Position numbers and translations under genes: made by a program. Below are positions 1 to 8,777 of a DNA stretch of 64,000 bases, piece after piece; positions within the stretch are counted from its first letter, which is position 1, and each line of letters starts with the position of its first letter. Source of the stretch: Plantimonas leprariae (lineage in GTDB: Bacteria; Pseudomonadota; Alphaproteobacteria; Rhizobiales; Rhizobiaceae); the NCBI RefSeq assembly GCF_008802405.1, contig NZ_VZDO01000003.1, positions 62,001 to 126,000 on the forward strand, given 5' to 3'. The notes under the pieces were generated by a model that saw only the letters and a program-made list of their open reading frames with translations, did no database searches and was not told where the DNA came from.

Positions 1-42
1 GATGTCGAGAACCAGCAGGATGACTTGGAGGACGGCGAGCAT
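1..42 (-). CDS. YggT family membrane protein, N-terminal fragment cut by the window edge
   Basis: Only the first 14 codons are present: M-L-A-V-L-Q-V-I-L-L-V-L-D-I, read leftward from the ATG at 42-40. This start is characteristic of the YggT family of small integral membrane proteins, whose first transmembrane helix begins this way. The family has a loosely defined role in membrane or osmotic physiology. The rest of the gene lies outside the window. The call rests on a short sequence, but the hydrophobic pattern and the clean start codon agree with it. Confidence 0.6.
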   Translation of the reverse strand, partial: MLAVLQVILLVLDI

Positions 43-211
43 CGGCGGTCTTCTGGGCCTCGTTCGGGTGGCCGTGATGTAGCGACGGGCGGGACTGGCC
101 GCAAGAAGCCGGCATCCGGCTTGTCCGAGCCTGACCGACGGACGCGGAACATGGTTTCGATCTGCTTGACAGGGTCCGGGCCGGCGACTTACAAGCCCGT
201 CACCGGTGGAC

Positions 212-287
<76 letters not shown>

Positions 288-665
288 GCGTTTCCCGGTT
301 TCTCCACACTTGCTGAAGTTATCCGAGGGCCCGACCGGCGGTCGTGCCGTGCGGTGAACTGTCCTGTCGTCGTGCGCGGAGGCTCGCCTGCCAAACGGCA
401 AGGGCAGCCGGTTCCGGCCGCCCAGGTTTCCTCGATCGCTGTTCCACCCGGTCAGCCCGGAATGTCGTGGTGTCGGAAGGGGATGTCGTCGGCGGTGCTC
501 CCGCCAAGCGCGCCAAAAGTTTGGCTATCTATGCAGCCGACACATCGATAGCCGTGACGCGACCGATTTCGCCGCCAAAGAATACCTTACGTCATTAAAT
601 TTCCGGCGGCAGATCTTCCGGCCAAAGCGCGTTGATCGGATGCGGGTGCCCGGCGGCGGGCGGAC
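288..665. other. Gene-free spacer between tRNA-Ala and the MFS gene
   Basis: About 380 bases in which I see no convincing gene. Open frames are short and have the look of GC-rich noise. The end nearest the MFS gene is slightly AT-richer. I did not find a repeat of the tRNA 3' end that would mark an integrated element. Confidence 0.6.
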
Positions 666-2183
666 TCAGTGCCCGATCGCTGCGGAGGCTTCGCCTTCGA
701 CGTCCGGAACCGCGGCGGCGGGGGTGGGGGCGCGAGGGATCTGGGGCACCAGCACCGCAAGCGCCAGCGTCGCGACCGCGATCAGGAGGATGCCCCAGAA
801 GGTGATGTGCAGCGAAAAGCCGAGGGCTGCCCGCGTCGCATCGTCGGCGGCCGCGGGCGCCGCGGCGCTCGATTCCAGGAACCGCCGGATGCGCTCGTAG
901 TCGACGCTACCGCCGGAGGCCGCGAAGTTCGCGAGGCCGAGATTGAACACGGCGCCGAGCGCCGCCGCACCGAGTGTCGACCCGAGGTTGCGGGCGAAGA
1001 TGTTCGAGGCCGTTCCCGCCCCTCGCTCCTTCCAGCCGACGCTGCTCTGGACGATCACGATCGCGCTCGTCGACAGGAAACCCATGCCGAAGCCCATGAC
1101 GACCGAGCCGAGCCCGGCGACGAGCGGCGAGACGCCGGGCTGCAGCAGCAGGAACGGGATCGCGCCGAGCGGCAGGAGCGCGGCCCCGAAGAGCAGCGTC
1201 GCGCGGAGGCCGAAGCGCGGGAAGACCTTCGCCGAGATCGTCGCGCCGACCGGCCAGCCGAGCACCATCACCGTCAGCGTGAAGCCGGCGACGAGCGCCG
1301 ACTGGCCGAGCACGCCCTGAACGTACATCGGCAGGAACGTCGTCAGTCCGATCACCGACATGCCGGCGAGCAGCGTCACGAGGTTGACGATCGCGAGCGT
1401 CCGGCGCGCCCAGAGGCGGACGTCCAGCATCGGGTCCGGCGCGCGCCGCTCGACCGCGGCGAAGAGCACCGCCGCCGCGAGGCAGACGACTGCCGCGACG
1501 AGGGCGATCCCGCCAGCGCCGCTCTCGCCGATCTCGGTCAGCGCCACCATCAGCGCCGCCACCGACAGGGTGAAGAGCGCGGCGCCCGCATAGTCGACGC
1601 GCCGCTCCGCGGCCGAGACGTTCTCCTTCAGGAACAGGAGGTAGCCCGCCGCCGCCGCGACCCCGACCGGCAGGTTGATCCAGAACACCCAGGCCCAGCT
1701 GACGTTCTGCACGATGAGGCCGCCGGCGAAGGGCCCGACCACCGACGACACGCCCCAGATGCTGGCGAGCCAGCCCTGGATCTTGCCCCGCTCCTCGACC
1801 GAATAGAGATCGCCGACGACGGTAAGCCCGACCGGCTGGATCGCGCCGGCCCCGACGCCCTGGAGCAGCCGGAAGACGATCAGCGAGGGCATCGACCAGG
1901 CGAAGCCGCAGAGCAGCGAACCGATCAGGAAGACCGCGATACCGAACAGGAGCACGGGCTTGCGCCCGTAGAGATCGGCAAGCTTGCCGAAGGCGACGGT
2001 CAGCGCCGTCTGCGCCAGAAGGAAGGACGAGAACACCCAGGAGTAGAGGTGGAGGTCGCCAAGCTGGCCGGCGATCTGCGGCATCGCGGTCGAGACGATG
2101 GTCGCCTCGATCGCGATCATCGCCATCGAGGCGATGACGGTGGCGAGAACCAGGGGACGGCGGGACTTGGGCGTCGTGAGCAT
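666..2183 (-). CDS. MFS multidrug exporter, DHA2 (EmrB/QacA-like) family
   Basis: A 505-residue major facilitator protein, probably a proton-driven drug or metabolite exporter of the inner membrane. It has about 14 hydrophobic helices, as expected for the DHA2 family. The loop 2-3 signature reads GKLADLYGRKPVLL. The antiporter motif C region reads VSSVVGPFAGGLI. I chose the ATG at 2183 (M-L-T-T-P-K-S), because the first helix follows it directly and the longer open frame upstream has no membrane character and overlaps the opposite gene. It is divergent from the aldo/keto reductase across 210 bp. The substrate cannot be told from sequence. Confidence 0.88.
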   Translation of the reverse strand: MLTTPKSRRPLVLATVIASMAMIAIEATIVSTAMPQIAGQLGDLHLYSWVFSSFLLAQTALTVAFGKLADLYGRKPVLLFGIAVFLIGSLLCGFAWSMPSLIVFRLLQGVGAGAIQPVGLTVVGDLYSVEERGKIQGWLASIWGVSSVVGPFAGGLIVQNVSWAWVFWINLPVGVAAAAGYLLFLKENVSAAERRVDYAGAALFTLSVAALMVALTEIGESGAGGIALVAAVVCLAAAVLFAAVERRAPDPMLDVRLWARRTLAIVNLVTLLAGMSVIGLTTFLPMYVQGVLGQSALVAGFTLTVMVLGWPVGATISAKVFPRFGLRATLLFGAALLPLGAIPFLLLQPGVSPLVAGLGSVVMGFGMGFLSTSAIVIVQSSVGWKERGAGTASNIFARNLGSTLGAAALGAVFNLGLANFAASGGSVDYERIRRFLESSAAAPAAADDATRAALGFSLHITFWGILLIAVATLALAVLVPQIPRAPTPAAAVPDVEGEASAAIGH

Positions 2184-2393
2184 TGCGGCCGATCGGAAAG
2201 GCTGGCGGGCGGCTCGCTCGGTGATACGAGGGCCGCTCGGGACGGGAAAGGGCGGGCCGGAAGGGCGGCGCCTTCGCTTGGGAGAGTGTCCGATGGAGGA
2301 TGACGAAATCGAACTAGGCCGTTCGATGGCGGTGGCAATGCGCCTCGCCGCGCTATGTGGCTGCCGATCCCCCTTCGCATGGAAACCCGGTGC

Positions 2394-3224
2394 ATGAGCC
2401 AGCAACCCACCATCACGTTCCACGACGGACGCGCGATTCCGCAGATCGGCCTCGGCGTCTGGCAGACGCCCGATGCCGACGCGGCGGAGGTCGTGGCGAC
2501 GGCCCTGAAAGCGGGCTACCGCCACATCGACACGGCCGCCGGCTACGAGAACGAGCGCGGCGTCGGCGAGGGCCTCAGCCGGTCCGGGATCGAGCGGAAC
2601 GAGGTCTTCGTCACCACGAAGCTGAAGAACGAGGACCAGGGCTTCGATTCCACGCTGCGCGCCTTCGACCGCAGCCTCGGCGAGCTCGGCCTGGACGCGG
2701 TCGACCTCTACCTCGTCCACTGGCCGTCGCCCTGGCGGGGCAAGTATGTCGAGACGTGGAAGGCGTTCGTGCGGTTGCGGGAAGAGGGGCGCGCCCGGTC
2801 GATCGGCGTGTCGAACTTCACGGACGAGCATCTGGAGCGGATCGTCGGCGAGACCGGCGTGGTGCCGGTCCTGAACCAGATCGAACTGCATCCGCGCTTC
2901 CAGCAGCGCGAGATGCGCGCGGCGGACGCGAAGCGCGACATCGTCACCGAATCCTGGAGCCCGCTCGGCCAGGGCGGTCTTCTCCAGGACGCCGCGATCG
3001 GCAGGATCGCCGAGAAGCACGGCCGGACGCCGGCGCAGGTGATCATCCGCTGGCATCTCGACAACGGCCTCGTGGTGATCCCGAAATCCGTGACGCCGAG
3101 CCGCATCGAATCGAATTTCGACGTCTTCGGTTTCCAGCTCGACGCGGAGGATCGCGCGGCGATCGACGCGATGGATTCCGGCGGCGGACGCATCGGTCCC
3201 GATCCCTTGACCGCGAAATTCTGA
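2394..3224 (+). CDS. Aldo/keto reductase, 2,5-diketo-D-gluconate reductase-like
   Basis: A 276-residue soluble NADPH-dependent carbonyl reductase with the AKR (beta/alpha)8 barrel. The catalytic tetrad is visible in order: D in HIDTAAGYEN, Y in the same motif, K in VTTKLKNED and H in YLVHWPSP. The cofactor phosphate-binding region reads IPKSVTPSRIESN. Length matches the AKR5/DkgA-type enzymes. The start at M-S-Q-Q-P is preferred over an upstream ATG at 2355, because the fold begins at ITFHDGRAIPQIGLG. It is divergent from the MFS gene, so the two may share a regulatory region. The physiological substrate is unknown. Confidence 0.88.
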   Translation: MSQQPTITFHDGRAIPQIGLGVWQTPDADAAEVVATALKAGYRHIDTAAGYENERGVGEGLSRSGIERNEVFVTTKLKNEDQGFDSTLRAFDRSLGELGLDAVDLYLVHWPSPWRGKYVETWKAFVRLREEGRARSIGVSNFTDEHLERIVGETGVVPVLNQIELHPRFQQREMRAADAKRDIVTESWSPLGQGGLLQDAAIGRIAEKHGRTPAQVIIRWHLDNGLVVIPKSVTPSRIESNFDVFGFQLDAEDRAAIDAMDSGGGRIGPDPLTAKF

Positions 3225-3327
3225 GGCACGTACCTCGCCGACCACCGATTCCGCGAAAGTTCAACGTTTAGGACCTCTTCCCCACGCCGCCCCGACTGCG
3301 TAAAGCTTCGCGCGGGAGGAATTCGGA

Positions 3328-3402
3328 ATGGCGACGGAGGCGCTTTCGAGGGGTCGGCGGCCGGCTTCGCGCGGTGACGCGCGCCGGACGGCGCGTCGAT
3401 GA
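3328..3402 (+). CDS. Possible 24-codon leader peptide coupled to the sugar ABC operon
   Basis: A short frame with an excellent Shine-Dalgarno (GGGAGGA at 3314-3320, 7 nt before the ATG) encodes an Arg-rich 24-residue peptide. Its TGA overlaps the ATG of the ABC ATPase in an ATGA junction at 3399-3402. The ATPase start itself has no recognisable Shine-Dalgarno, so ribosomes finishing the leader may reinitiate there. That would explain how the ATPase is translated. The peptide need not have a function of its own. No protein-level evidence is available. Confidence 0.35.
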   Translation: MATEALSRGRRPASRGDARRTARR

Positions 3403-4961
3403 GCGCGCTGGCCGTTCCGTCCGAGCGGGGAGCCGCGCCGTTCCTCTCGGTGGAGGGCGTCTCGAAATCCTTCGGGCCGGTGCAGGTGCTGAAGGACATC
3501 CGCCTCGACCTCCTGCCGGGCGAAGTGCACGCCGTGATCGGCGAGAACGGCGCCGGCAAGTCGACGCTGATGAAGATCATCGCCGGCCATCTGCAGCCGA
3601 CAGGCGGCACGCTCGGCATCGAAGGGCAGCATGTCCGCCTGTCCGGCCCGCAGGAGGCCGAGGAGCGCGGCATCGTGCTCGTCCATCAGGAAATCCTGCT
3701 CGCCCCGGACCTTTCCGTCGCCGCCAACATCCATCTCGGGCGCGAGCGGACGCGCGGCATCGCGCTCGACGACCGCGGGATGAACGCGTCGGCGGGCGAG
3801 GCGCTGGCGCGGCTCGGCGCGGAGACGATCGATCCGAAGACGCCAGTGAACCGCCTGTCGATCGCGCAGCGCCAGCTCGTGCAGATCGCCCGGGCGCTGC
3901 TCGTGCCGCACCGCGCCGTGATCTTCGACGAGCCGACCGCCTCGCTGACGCCGCACGAGACCGAGGCGCTGCTCCGGATCATCGCGTCCATCCGAGAGCG
4001 GGGCGTCGCCGTCCTCTACATCTCGCACCGGCTGCCGGAGGTGAAGGCGATCGCCAGCCGCGTCACGGTCCTGCGCGACGGCCAGCACGTGACGACGCAA
4101 GGCGTCGCCGGGCTGGAGCCGGCCGACATGGCGCGGCTGATGGTCGGCCGCGACGTCTCGAAGCTCTACCCGGACCGCGACAACGCCAGCACGCGCGGCG
4201 CGGCGGCAGTCCTGGCGGCAACAAACGTGGCGGTGCCGGGCTTCGTGCGGGAGGCCTCGTTCGAGCTGCGGCGCGGCGAGATCCTCGGCTTCGCCGGGCT
4301 GGTCGGCGCCGGCCGCACCGAGCTGATGGAGGGCATCCTCGGCCTTCGCCCGATGAGCGGCGGCAGCGTGACGCTGGACGGCAAGCCGGTGCGCTTCCGC
4401 GACGCGCGCGACAGCATGGATGCCGGCATCGTCTATCTCAGCGAGGACCGGAAGGGCAAAGGCCTCCTCCTCGACCAGAGCCTGCGCACCAACCTGACGC
4501 TCGCCGCGCTCAGCCGCTTCACGGACGGGCCGCTCCTGAAGCCCGCCCGCGAGGAGGAGGCGCTGACCGGCGCGGTGCGCGACTTCGACATCCGCACCCG
4601 CCGACGCGACCTTCTCGCCGGCCAGCTTTCGGGCGGCAACCAGCAGAAGCTGCTGATCGCCAAGATGATGCTGCTCGAACCCCGCATCGTCGTGATCGAC
4701 GAGCCGACACGCGGCATCGACATCGGCACGAAGGAACAGATCTACCGGACGATCGCCGATCTCGCGGCGGAAGGCCGCTCGGTGATCGTCATCTCCTCCG
4801 AGATGCCGGAACTGATCGGGCTCTGCGACCGCATCCTCGTGATGCGGGAAGGCACGATCGCCGGCGAGGTGACGGGCGAGGCGATGAACGAGCGCCGGAT
4901 CGTGATGCTCGCCACCGGCTCCAGCGAAAAGGAGGCGGCGCTCGCCGTGGAGACTGAATGA
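3399..4961 (+). CDS. Sugar ABC transporter ATP-binding protein (CUT2: RbsA/XylG/MglA type)
   Basis: A 520-residue protein with two fused ABC domains, the hallmark of CUT2 monosaccharide importers. The N-terminal half has Walker A GENGAGKST and Walker B VIFDEPTAS. The C-terminal half has the usual degenerate P-loop GLVGAGRTE, the signature LSGGNQQK and a second Walker B VVIDEPTRG. It powers uptake through the permease encoded next (4-nt overlap) and receives substrate from the binding protein at 6039. The start ATG lies in an ATGA overlap with the leader ORF. The sugar is not predictable from the ATPase. Confidence 0.93.
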   Translation: MSALAVPSERGAAPFLSVEGVSKSFGPVQVLKDIRLDLLPGEVHAVIGENGAGKSTLMKIIAGHLQPTGGTLGIEGQHVRLSGPQEAEERGIVLVHQEILLAPDLSVAANIHLGRERTRGIALDDRGMNASAGEALARLGAETIDPKTPVNRLSIAQRQLVQIARALLVPHRAVIFDEPTASLTPHETEALLRIIASIRERGVAVLYISHRLPEVKAIASRVTVLRDGQHVTTQGVAGLEPADMARLMVGRDVSKLYPDRDNASTRGAAAVLAATNVAVPGFVREASFELRRGEILGFAGLVGAGRTELMEGILGLRPMSGGSVTLDGKPVRFRDARDSMDAGIVYLSEDRKGKGLLLDQSLRTNLTLAALSRFTDGPLLKPAREEEALTGAVRDFDIRTRRRDLLAGQLSGGNQQKLLIAKMMLLEPRIVVIDEPTRGIDIGTKEQIYRTIADLAAEGRSVIVISSEMPELIGLCDRILVMREGTIAGEVTGEAMNERRIVMLATGSSEKEAALAVETE

Positions 4962-5959
4962 CCGACGCCGCCGGCCCCGCGCTGCCCGCCCGTTCCCCCC
5001 GCACCCTCGACCTTCGCGCCGTCGCGCCCTTCGCGGCGCTCGCCGCCCTCCTCGTCTTCGGCGCGCTGGTCAACCCGGCCTTCATCGGCCTCGACAACCT
5101 CGCGAACGTCGCGACGCGCTCCGCCTTCATCGCGGTGATCGCGGTCGGCGCGACCTTCGTCATCGCCGCCGGCGGCCTCGACCTGTCCGTCGGCTCGATG
5201 TCGGCCTTCGTCGCCGGCACGATGATCCTGTTCATGAATGCCGGCGCGCTCGGCGGCGGCGGCCCGGCGGTGATCGCCGCCGCGATGGGACTCGCCCTCC
5301 TCACCGGCGGGCTCTGCGGCCTCGCCAACGGCCTCATGACCACGCTCGGCCGGATCGAGCCCTTCATCGTAACGCTCGGCACGATGGGCATCTTCCGGGC
5401 GCTGACCGTCTGGCTCGCCGAGGGCGGCTCCATCGCGATGAAGGCGCAGGACCTTCGCGCCGCCTATCGCCCGGTCTATTTCGGCACGGTCTTCGGTATC
5501 CCGATCCCGGTGCTCGTCATCCTCGCGGTCGCGGCGATCGGCGCCTTCGTGCTCTATCGCACCAAGTTCGGCCGGCACGTCATGGCGGTCGGCTCGAACG
5601 AGGACGTCGCGCGCTATTCCGGCATCCGCGTCGACCGGGTCCGGACGATCACCTACGTCATCCAGGGGGTCTGCGTCGCGATCGCCGTCCTCGTCTACGT
5701 GCCGCGCCTGGGAGCCGCGACCGCGACGACGGGCATCCTCTGGGAGCTGCAGGCGATCACCGCCGTCGTCATCGGCGGCACGGCGCTGCGCGGCGGCGTC
5801 GGACGGGTCTGGGGCACGATCTGCGGGGCGCTGATCCTCGAGGTCGTCGGCAACATCATGGTGCTGTCGAGCCTCGTCAGCGAATATCTCATCGGCGCGG
5901 TGCAGGGCGCGATCATCATCGTGGCGATGCTGATCCAGCGCTCGCTCGCCCGCCGATAG
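4958..5959 (+). CDS. Sugar ABC transporter permease (CUT2: RbsC/YtfT type)
   Basis: A 333-residue inner-membrane permease of the BPD_transp_2 family with 8-10 hydrophobic segments. Family landmarks include the early stretch VIAVGATFVIAAGGLDLSVG and the cytoplasmic loop TKFGRHVMAVGSNEDVARYSGI, which contacts the ATPase. It overlaps the ATPase gene by 4 nt, so the two are translationally coupled. It probably works as a homodimer with the ATPase and the periplasmic binding protein. Only one permease gene is present. Confidence 0.93.
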   Translation: MTDAAGPALPARSPRTLDLRAVAPFAALAALLVFGALVNPAFIGLDNLANVATRSAFIAVIAVGATFVIAAGGLDLSVGSMSAFVAGTMILFMNAGALGGGGPAVIAAAMGLALLTGGLCGLANGLMTTLGRIEPFIVTLGTMGIFRALTVWLAEGGSIAMKAQDLRAAYRPVYFGTVFGIPIPVLVILAVAAIGAFVLYRTKFGRHVMAVGSNEDVARYSGIRVDRVRTITYVIQGVCVAIAVLVYVPRLGAATATTGILWELQAITAVVIGGTALRGGVGRVWGTICGALILEVVGNIMVLSSLVSEYLIGAVQGAIIIVAMLIQRSLARR

Positions 5960-6038
5960 GCGGACAAGGGCTCCGCGCGGCGCCGAGGCCGCGCGGGCGT
6001 CTTCAGGCAACGGTGTCTCGGCGTTTGGGAGGATGGAC

Positions 6039-6983
6039 GTGAGGAAGACGGTTATCGGGCTGGCGGCCCTCGTCGCGACCGCGCTGGCGGGGGCGGCCGG
6101 AGCGCAGGACAAGACGGTCAACATGGCGGTGTCGATCCCCGCCGCCGACCACGGCTGGACGGGCGGCGTCGTGTACCACGCGACCCGCGCCAAGGAGATG
6201 CTGGAGAAGCGCTATCCGGGCCTGAAGATCACGGTGAAGACCTCGCCGGACGGCGCTTCGCAGGCGAACGCCTTGGAGGACCTGTCGGCGCAGGGCATGG
6301 ACGCGCTCGTCACGCTGCCGCACAATTCCGACGAGCTGACCGACCCGATCCGGCAGGTGAAGGAGAAGGGCACCTTCGTCACCGTGGTGGACCGGGCGCT
6401 CTCGGACAACACGATCCAGGACCTCTACGTCGCCGGCAACAATCCGGAACTCGGCCGCGTCGCCGGCAAGTACATGGTGGACACGCTGAAGAGCGGCGAT
6501 GTCGTGGTGATCCGCGGCCTGCCGATCGTCATCGACGAGGAGCGGCAGAAGGGCTTCGACGAGGCGATCGCCGGCTCGAACATCAAGGTGCTGGAGAAGC
6601 AGTTCGGCAACTGGTCGCGCGACGACGCCTTCAAGGTCATGCAGGACTACCTGACGAAATACCCGAAGATCGACGCCGTCTGGTGTCAGGACGACGACAT
6701 GGCGGTCGGCGTGCTCGAGGCCATCAGCCAGGCCAACCGCACGGACATCAAGTTCGTGGTCGGCGGCGCCGGCATGAAGGACATGATCAAGAAGGTGCAG
6801 GACGGCGACAAGATGGTTCCGGTCGACGTGCTCTACCCGCCGGCGATGATCGCCACCGCGATGGAGCTGACGGCGGCGAACTTCTACGACCAGAACCCGA
6901 TCCGCGGGAACTACATCCTCGACGCGACCCTCGTCACGAAGGAGAACGCCGAGGAGTTCTACTACGCCGACTCGCCGTTCTGA
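6039..6983 (+). CDS. Sugar ABC transporter periplasmic substrate-binding protein
   Basis: About 314 residues. A Sec signal peptide with an AGAAGA/QDK cleavage site is followed by a type I periplasmic binding protein fold of the Peripla_BP_4 kind. I favour the GTG at 6039, because the Shine-Dalgarno GGGAGG (6027-6032) is 6 nt away. It would touch the in-frame ATG at 6033, which is the alternative start. The protein belongs with the ATPase and permease immediately upstream and closes the operon. The lobes are complete, including the hinge region VVIRGLPIVIDEERQKGFDE. No residue set lets me name the sugar. Confidence 0.9.
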   Translation: MRKTVIGLAALVATALAGAAGAQDKTVNMAVSIPAADHGWTGGVVYHATRAKEMLEKRYPGLKITVKTSPDGASQANALEDLSAQGMDALVTLPHNSDELTDPIRQVKEKGTFVTVVDRALSDNTIQDLYVAGNNPELGRVAGKYMVDTLKSGDVVVIRGLPIVIDEERQKGFDEAIAGSNIKVLEKQFGNWSRDDAFKVMQDYLTKYPKIDAVWCQDDDMAVGVLEAISQANRTDIKFVVGGAGMKDMIKKVQDGDKMVPVDVLYPPAMIATAMELTAANFYDQNPIRGNYILDATLVTKENAEEFYYADSPF

Positions 6984-7013
6984 GCGGCGACGACGGGTTT
7001 CGGCATCGTCGGA

Positions 7014-7043
7014 GGGGCGCCGCGAGGCGCCCCTTTTGCTTTT
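7014..7043 (+). terminator. Rho-independent terminator of the sugar ABC operon
   Basis: A perfect 8-bp stem, GGGGCGCC (7014-7021) with GGCGCCCC (7026-7033), and a GCGA tetraloop, followed by TTTTGCTTTT. It lies 31 bp after the binding-protein stop codon and just before the end of the convergent azoreductase gene. Confidence 0.9.
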
Positions 7044-7051
7044 CGAGGCCG

Positions 7052-7663
7052 TCAAGCCGCCTTCAGCCCGCCGATCTCATCCAGCGCCTTCGCCACGGAT
7101 GCCTCGCGCTGGTCCAGGCCGCGCGCGACCCCTTCGGCGACGACGACTTCCGGGTTCGCGACGCCGATGAAGGCGAAGGCCGAGCGAAGGTACGTCTCGG
7201 CATGCTCGAAGGACTGGTGCGGCGTTCCCGACCCGTAGAAACCGCCGCGCGACACGGCGAGGATGACGCGCTTGTCTCCCGCCAGCCCTTCGGCGCCGTT
7301 CGCGCCGTAGCGGAAGGTCTTGCCGGCGACGAGGATGCGGTCGATCCAGGCCTTCAACTGGCTCGGGATCGTGAAGTTGTAGAGCGCTACGCCGATCACC
7401 ACCGTGTCGGCGGCAAGGAACTCGTCCAGCACCTTGCCACCCAGCGCCAGATCCTCCTGCATCGCCTGATCGTGCTGCACGTCCGGGCTCTGGCCGGCGA
7501 GATAGGCGCCGCTGAGATGCGGGATCGGCGAGGCGGCGAGGTCGCGATAGGTGACGGACACGTCCGGCGAGGCGGCGCGCAGCCGCTCGACCGCCGCCGC
7601 CGACAGGGTGCGGCTGACGGAGTTGCCGCCGAGGATGCTGGAATCGACGTGGAGGAGGTTCAT
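7052..7663 (-). CDS. azoR: FMN-dependent NADH:quinone oxidoreductase / azoreductase
   Basis: A 203-residue flavodoxin-fold enzyme that reduces quinones and azo compounds by two-electron transfer from NADH. The N-terminal LLHVDSSILGGNSVSR forms the FMN phosphate loop. The family motif YNFTIPSQLKAWIDRI and the flavin-contact segment VSRGGFYGSG are both present. Length is typical of AzoR. It is divergent from an HxlR-family regulator 56 bp away, an arrangement in which the regulator usually represses the reductase until an electrophile or quinone oxidises it. Confidence 0.93.
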   Translation of the reverse strand: MNLLHVDSSILGGNSVSRTLSAAAVERLRAASPDVSVTYRDLAASPIPHLSGAYLAGQSPDVQHDQAMQEDLALGGKVLDEFLAADTVVIGVALYNFTIPSQLKAWIDRILVAGKTFRYGANGAEGLAGDKRVILAVSRGGFYGSGTPHQSFEHAETYLRSAFAFIGVANPEVVVAEGVARGLDQREASVAKALDEIGGLKAA

Positions 7664-7703
7664 CTGGAACACCGGTGCTGGTATGGTTTTGTGACCGGCA
7701 CCC

Positions 7704-7716
7704 AATAAGTACCTAT
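7704..7716. promoter_or_regulatory. Possible HxlR operator half-site between azoR and its regulator
   Basis: The sequence AATAAGTACCTAT lies just before the regulator start. The core TAAGTA recurs twice at the second HxlR/reductase divergent promoter in this window (52668 and 52686). Sharing by two independent loci of the same type suggests a binding-site half, but no full dyad is visible here. Confidence 0.3.
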
Positions 7717-7719
7717 CCG

Positions 7720-8145
7720 ATGAGCGCGCAAGAAGGCACATTGGTGAGACGGGGGCACAGCGATGTGCCCGCCCCTGCCCCCGCACGGCGACATTCGCCG
7801 GAAAGCTGCAAGGGCGTCAGCGAGGTGCTGGCCCGGGTCGGCGACAAATGGAGCGTCCTGATCGTCATGACGCTCGGCGACGGGCCGCGCCGCTTCAACG
7901 AACTGAAGCGGACCGTCGGCGGCATCTCGCAGCGCATGCTGACCCTGACGCTGCGCGGCCTCGAACGCGACGGCCTCGTGACGCGGACGGTGTTTCCGAC
8001 GATCCCACCGCGCGTCGACTACGAGCTGACCGACCTCGGCCGCTCACTCGTCGGTCCCGTGAAGGCGCTCGGCGACTGGGCGCTCGCCAACCGTCCCGCC
8101 ATGGTCGAGGCGCGGCACCGCTTCGACGGGGGAGCGGGCGGATAG
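7720..8145 (+). CDS. HxlR family winged-helix transcriptional regulator
   Basis: A 141-residue protein with the HxlR fold: a conserved Cys near the N-terminus of the domain (ESCKGVSEVLARVGDKWSVL), then the winged helix with GPRRFNELKRTVGGISQRML and the wing PTIPPRVDYELTDLG. In related regulators such as YodB the N-terminal Cys senses quinones and diamide. Divergence from azoR supports a role as its repressor. I chose the ATG at 7720. An upstream in-frame start at 7675 would run into the shared promoter. Confidence 0.88.
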   Translation: MSAQEGTLVRRGHSDVPAPAPARRHSPESCKGVSEVLARVGDKWSVLIVMTLGDGPRRFNELKRTVGGISQRMLTLTLRGLERDGLVTRTVFPTIPPRVDYELTDLGRSLVGPVKALGDWALANRPAMVEARHRFDGGAGG

Positions 8146-8253
8146 AGCGTTTCGCGACTACGCATCCGGGTGGAACGGGAGCGATTGTCGCACCCTTTAG
8201 GGCACTGGAAGGCGGCAACCGCCGCCGAGCAAACCTGACAAGGGAGTCGACCG

Positions 8254-8760
8254 ATGGGCCTCTTCACCAAGGACATCAAGACGATGAACGATCTCTTCGT
8301 TCATACGCTGCAGGACATCTACTACGCCGAGAACCAGATCGTGAAGGCGCTGCCGAAGATGGCGGAGAAGGCGACGAACCCGCAGCTCAAGCAGGCTTTC
8401 CAGACGCATCTCAAGGAAACCGAAGGCCAGATCAAGCGGCTGGAGGAGGTGTTCCGCATGCACGGCACGGAGGTGAAGGGCGTCACCTGCGAGGCGACTG
8501 ACGGCCTCCTCGCCGAAGCCAAGAGCGTGATGGGCGAGGTCGCCGATCCGGAAGTGCTGGACGCCGCGATGCTCGCTTCGGCGCAGGCGGTGGAGCACTA
8601 CGAAATCTCGCGTTACGGCACGCTCGTCGCCTGGGCGAAGCAGCTCGGCCGCGAGGACTGCGCGCGCCTTCTTCATGAGACGCTGGACGAGGAGAAGGCC
8701 ACCGACGGCAAGCTCTCGCAGCTCGCGGGCGGTTCGGTGAACCGTCAGGCAGCCGCCTGA
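8254..8760 (+). CDS. YciE/DUF892 ferritin-like protein
   Basis: A 168-residue all-helical protein of the DUF892 family, a ferritin-like four-helix bundle. Metal-ligand-type Glu and His residues sit at DIYYAENQIVKALPKM, HLKETEGQIKRLEEVF, HYEISRYGTL and LHETLDEEKATDGKL. Family members are stress-induced and their biochemistry is poorly defined. GGGAG in the stretch before the ATG is a fair ribosome-binding site. It is probably transcribed with the small basic protein 17 bp downstream, a pairing common in general stress clusters. Confidence 0.9.
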   Translation: MGLFTKDIKTMNDLFVHTLQDIYYAENQIVKALPKMAEKATNPQLKQAFQTHLKETEGQIKRLEEVFRMHGTEVKGVTCEATDGLLAEAKSVMGEVADPEVLDAAMLASAQAVEHYEISRYGTLVAWAKQLGREDCARLLHETLDEEKATDGKLSQLAGGSVNRQAAA

Positions 8761-8777
8761 GGCGGAGGGCTCGCGAG

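Noticed and set aside
666-2303. Long plus-strand open frame opposite the MFS gene
   Set aside because: It is rich in Arg, Asp and Glu repeats typical of antisense GC-rich codons, has no domain, and the opposite strand encodes a clear 14-helix transporter.
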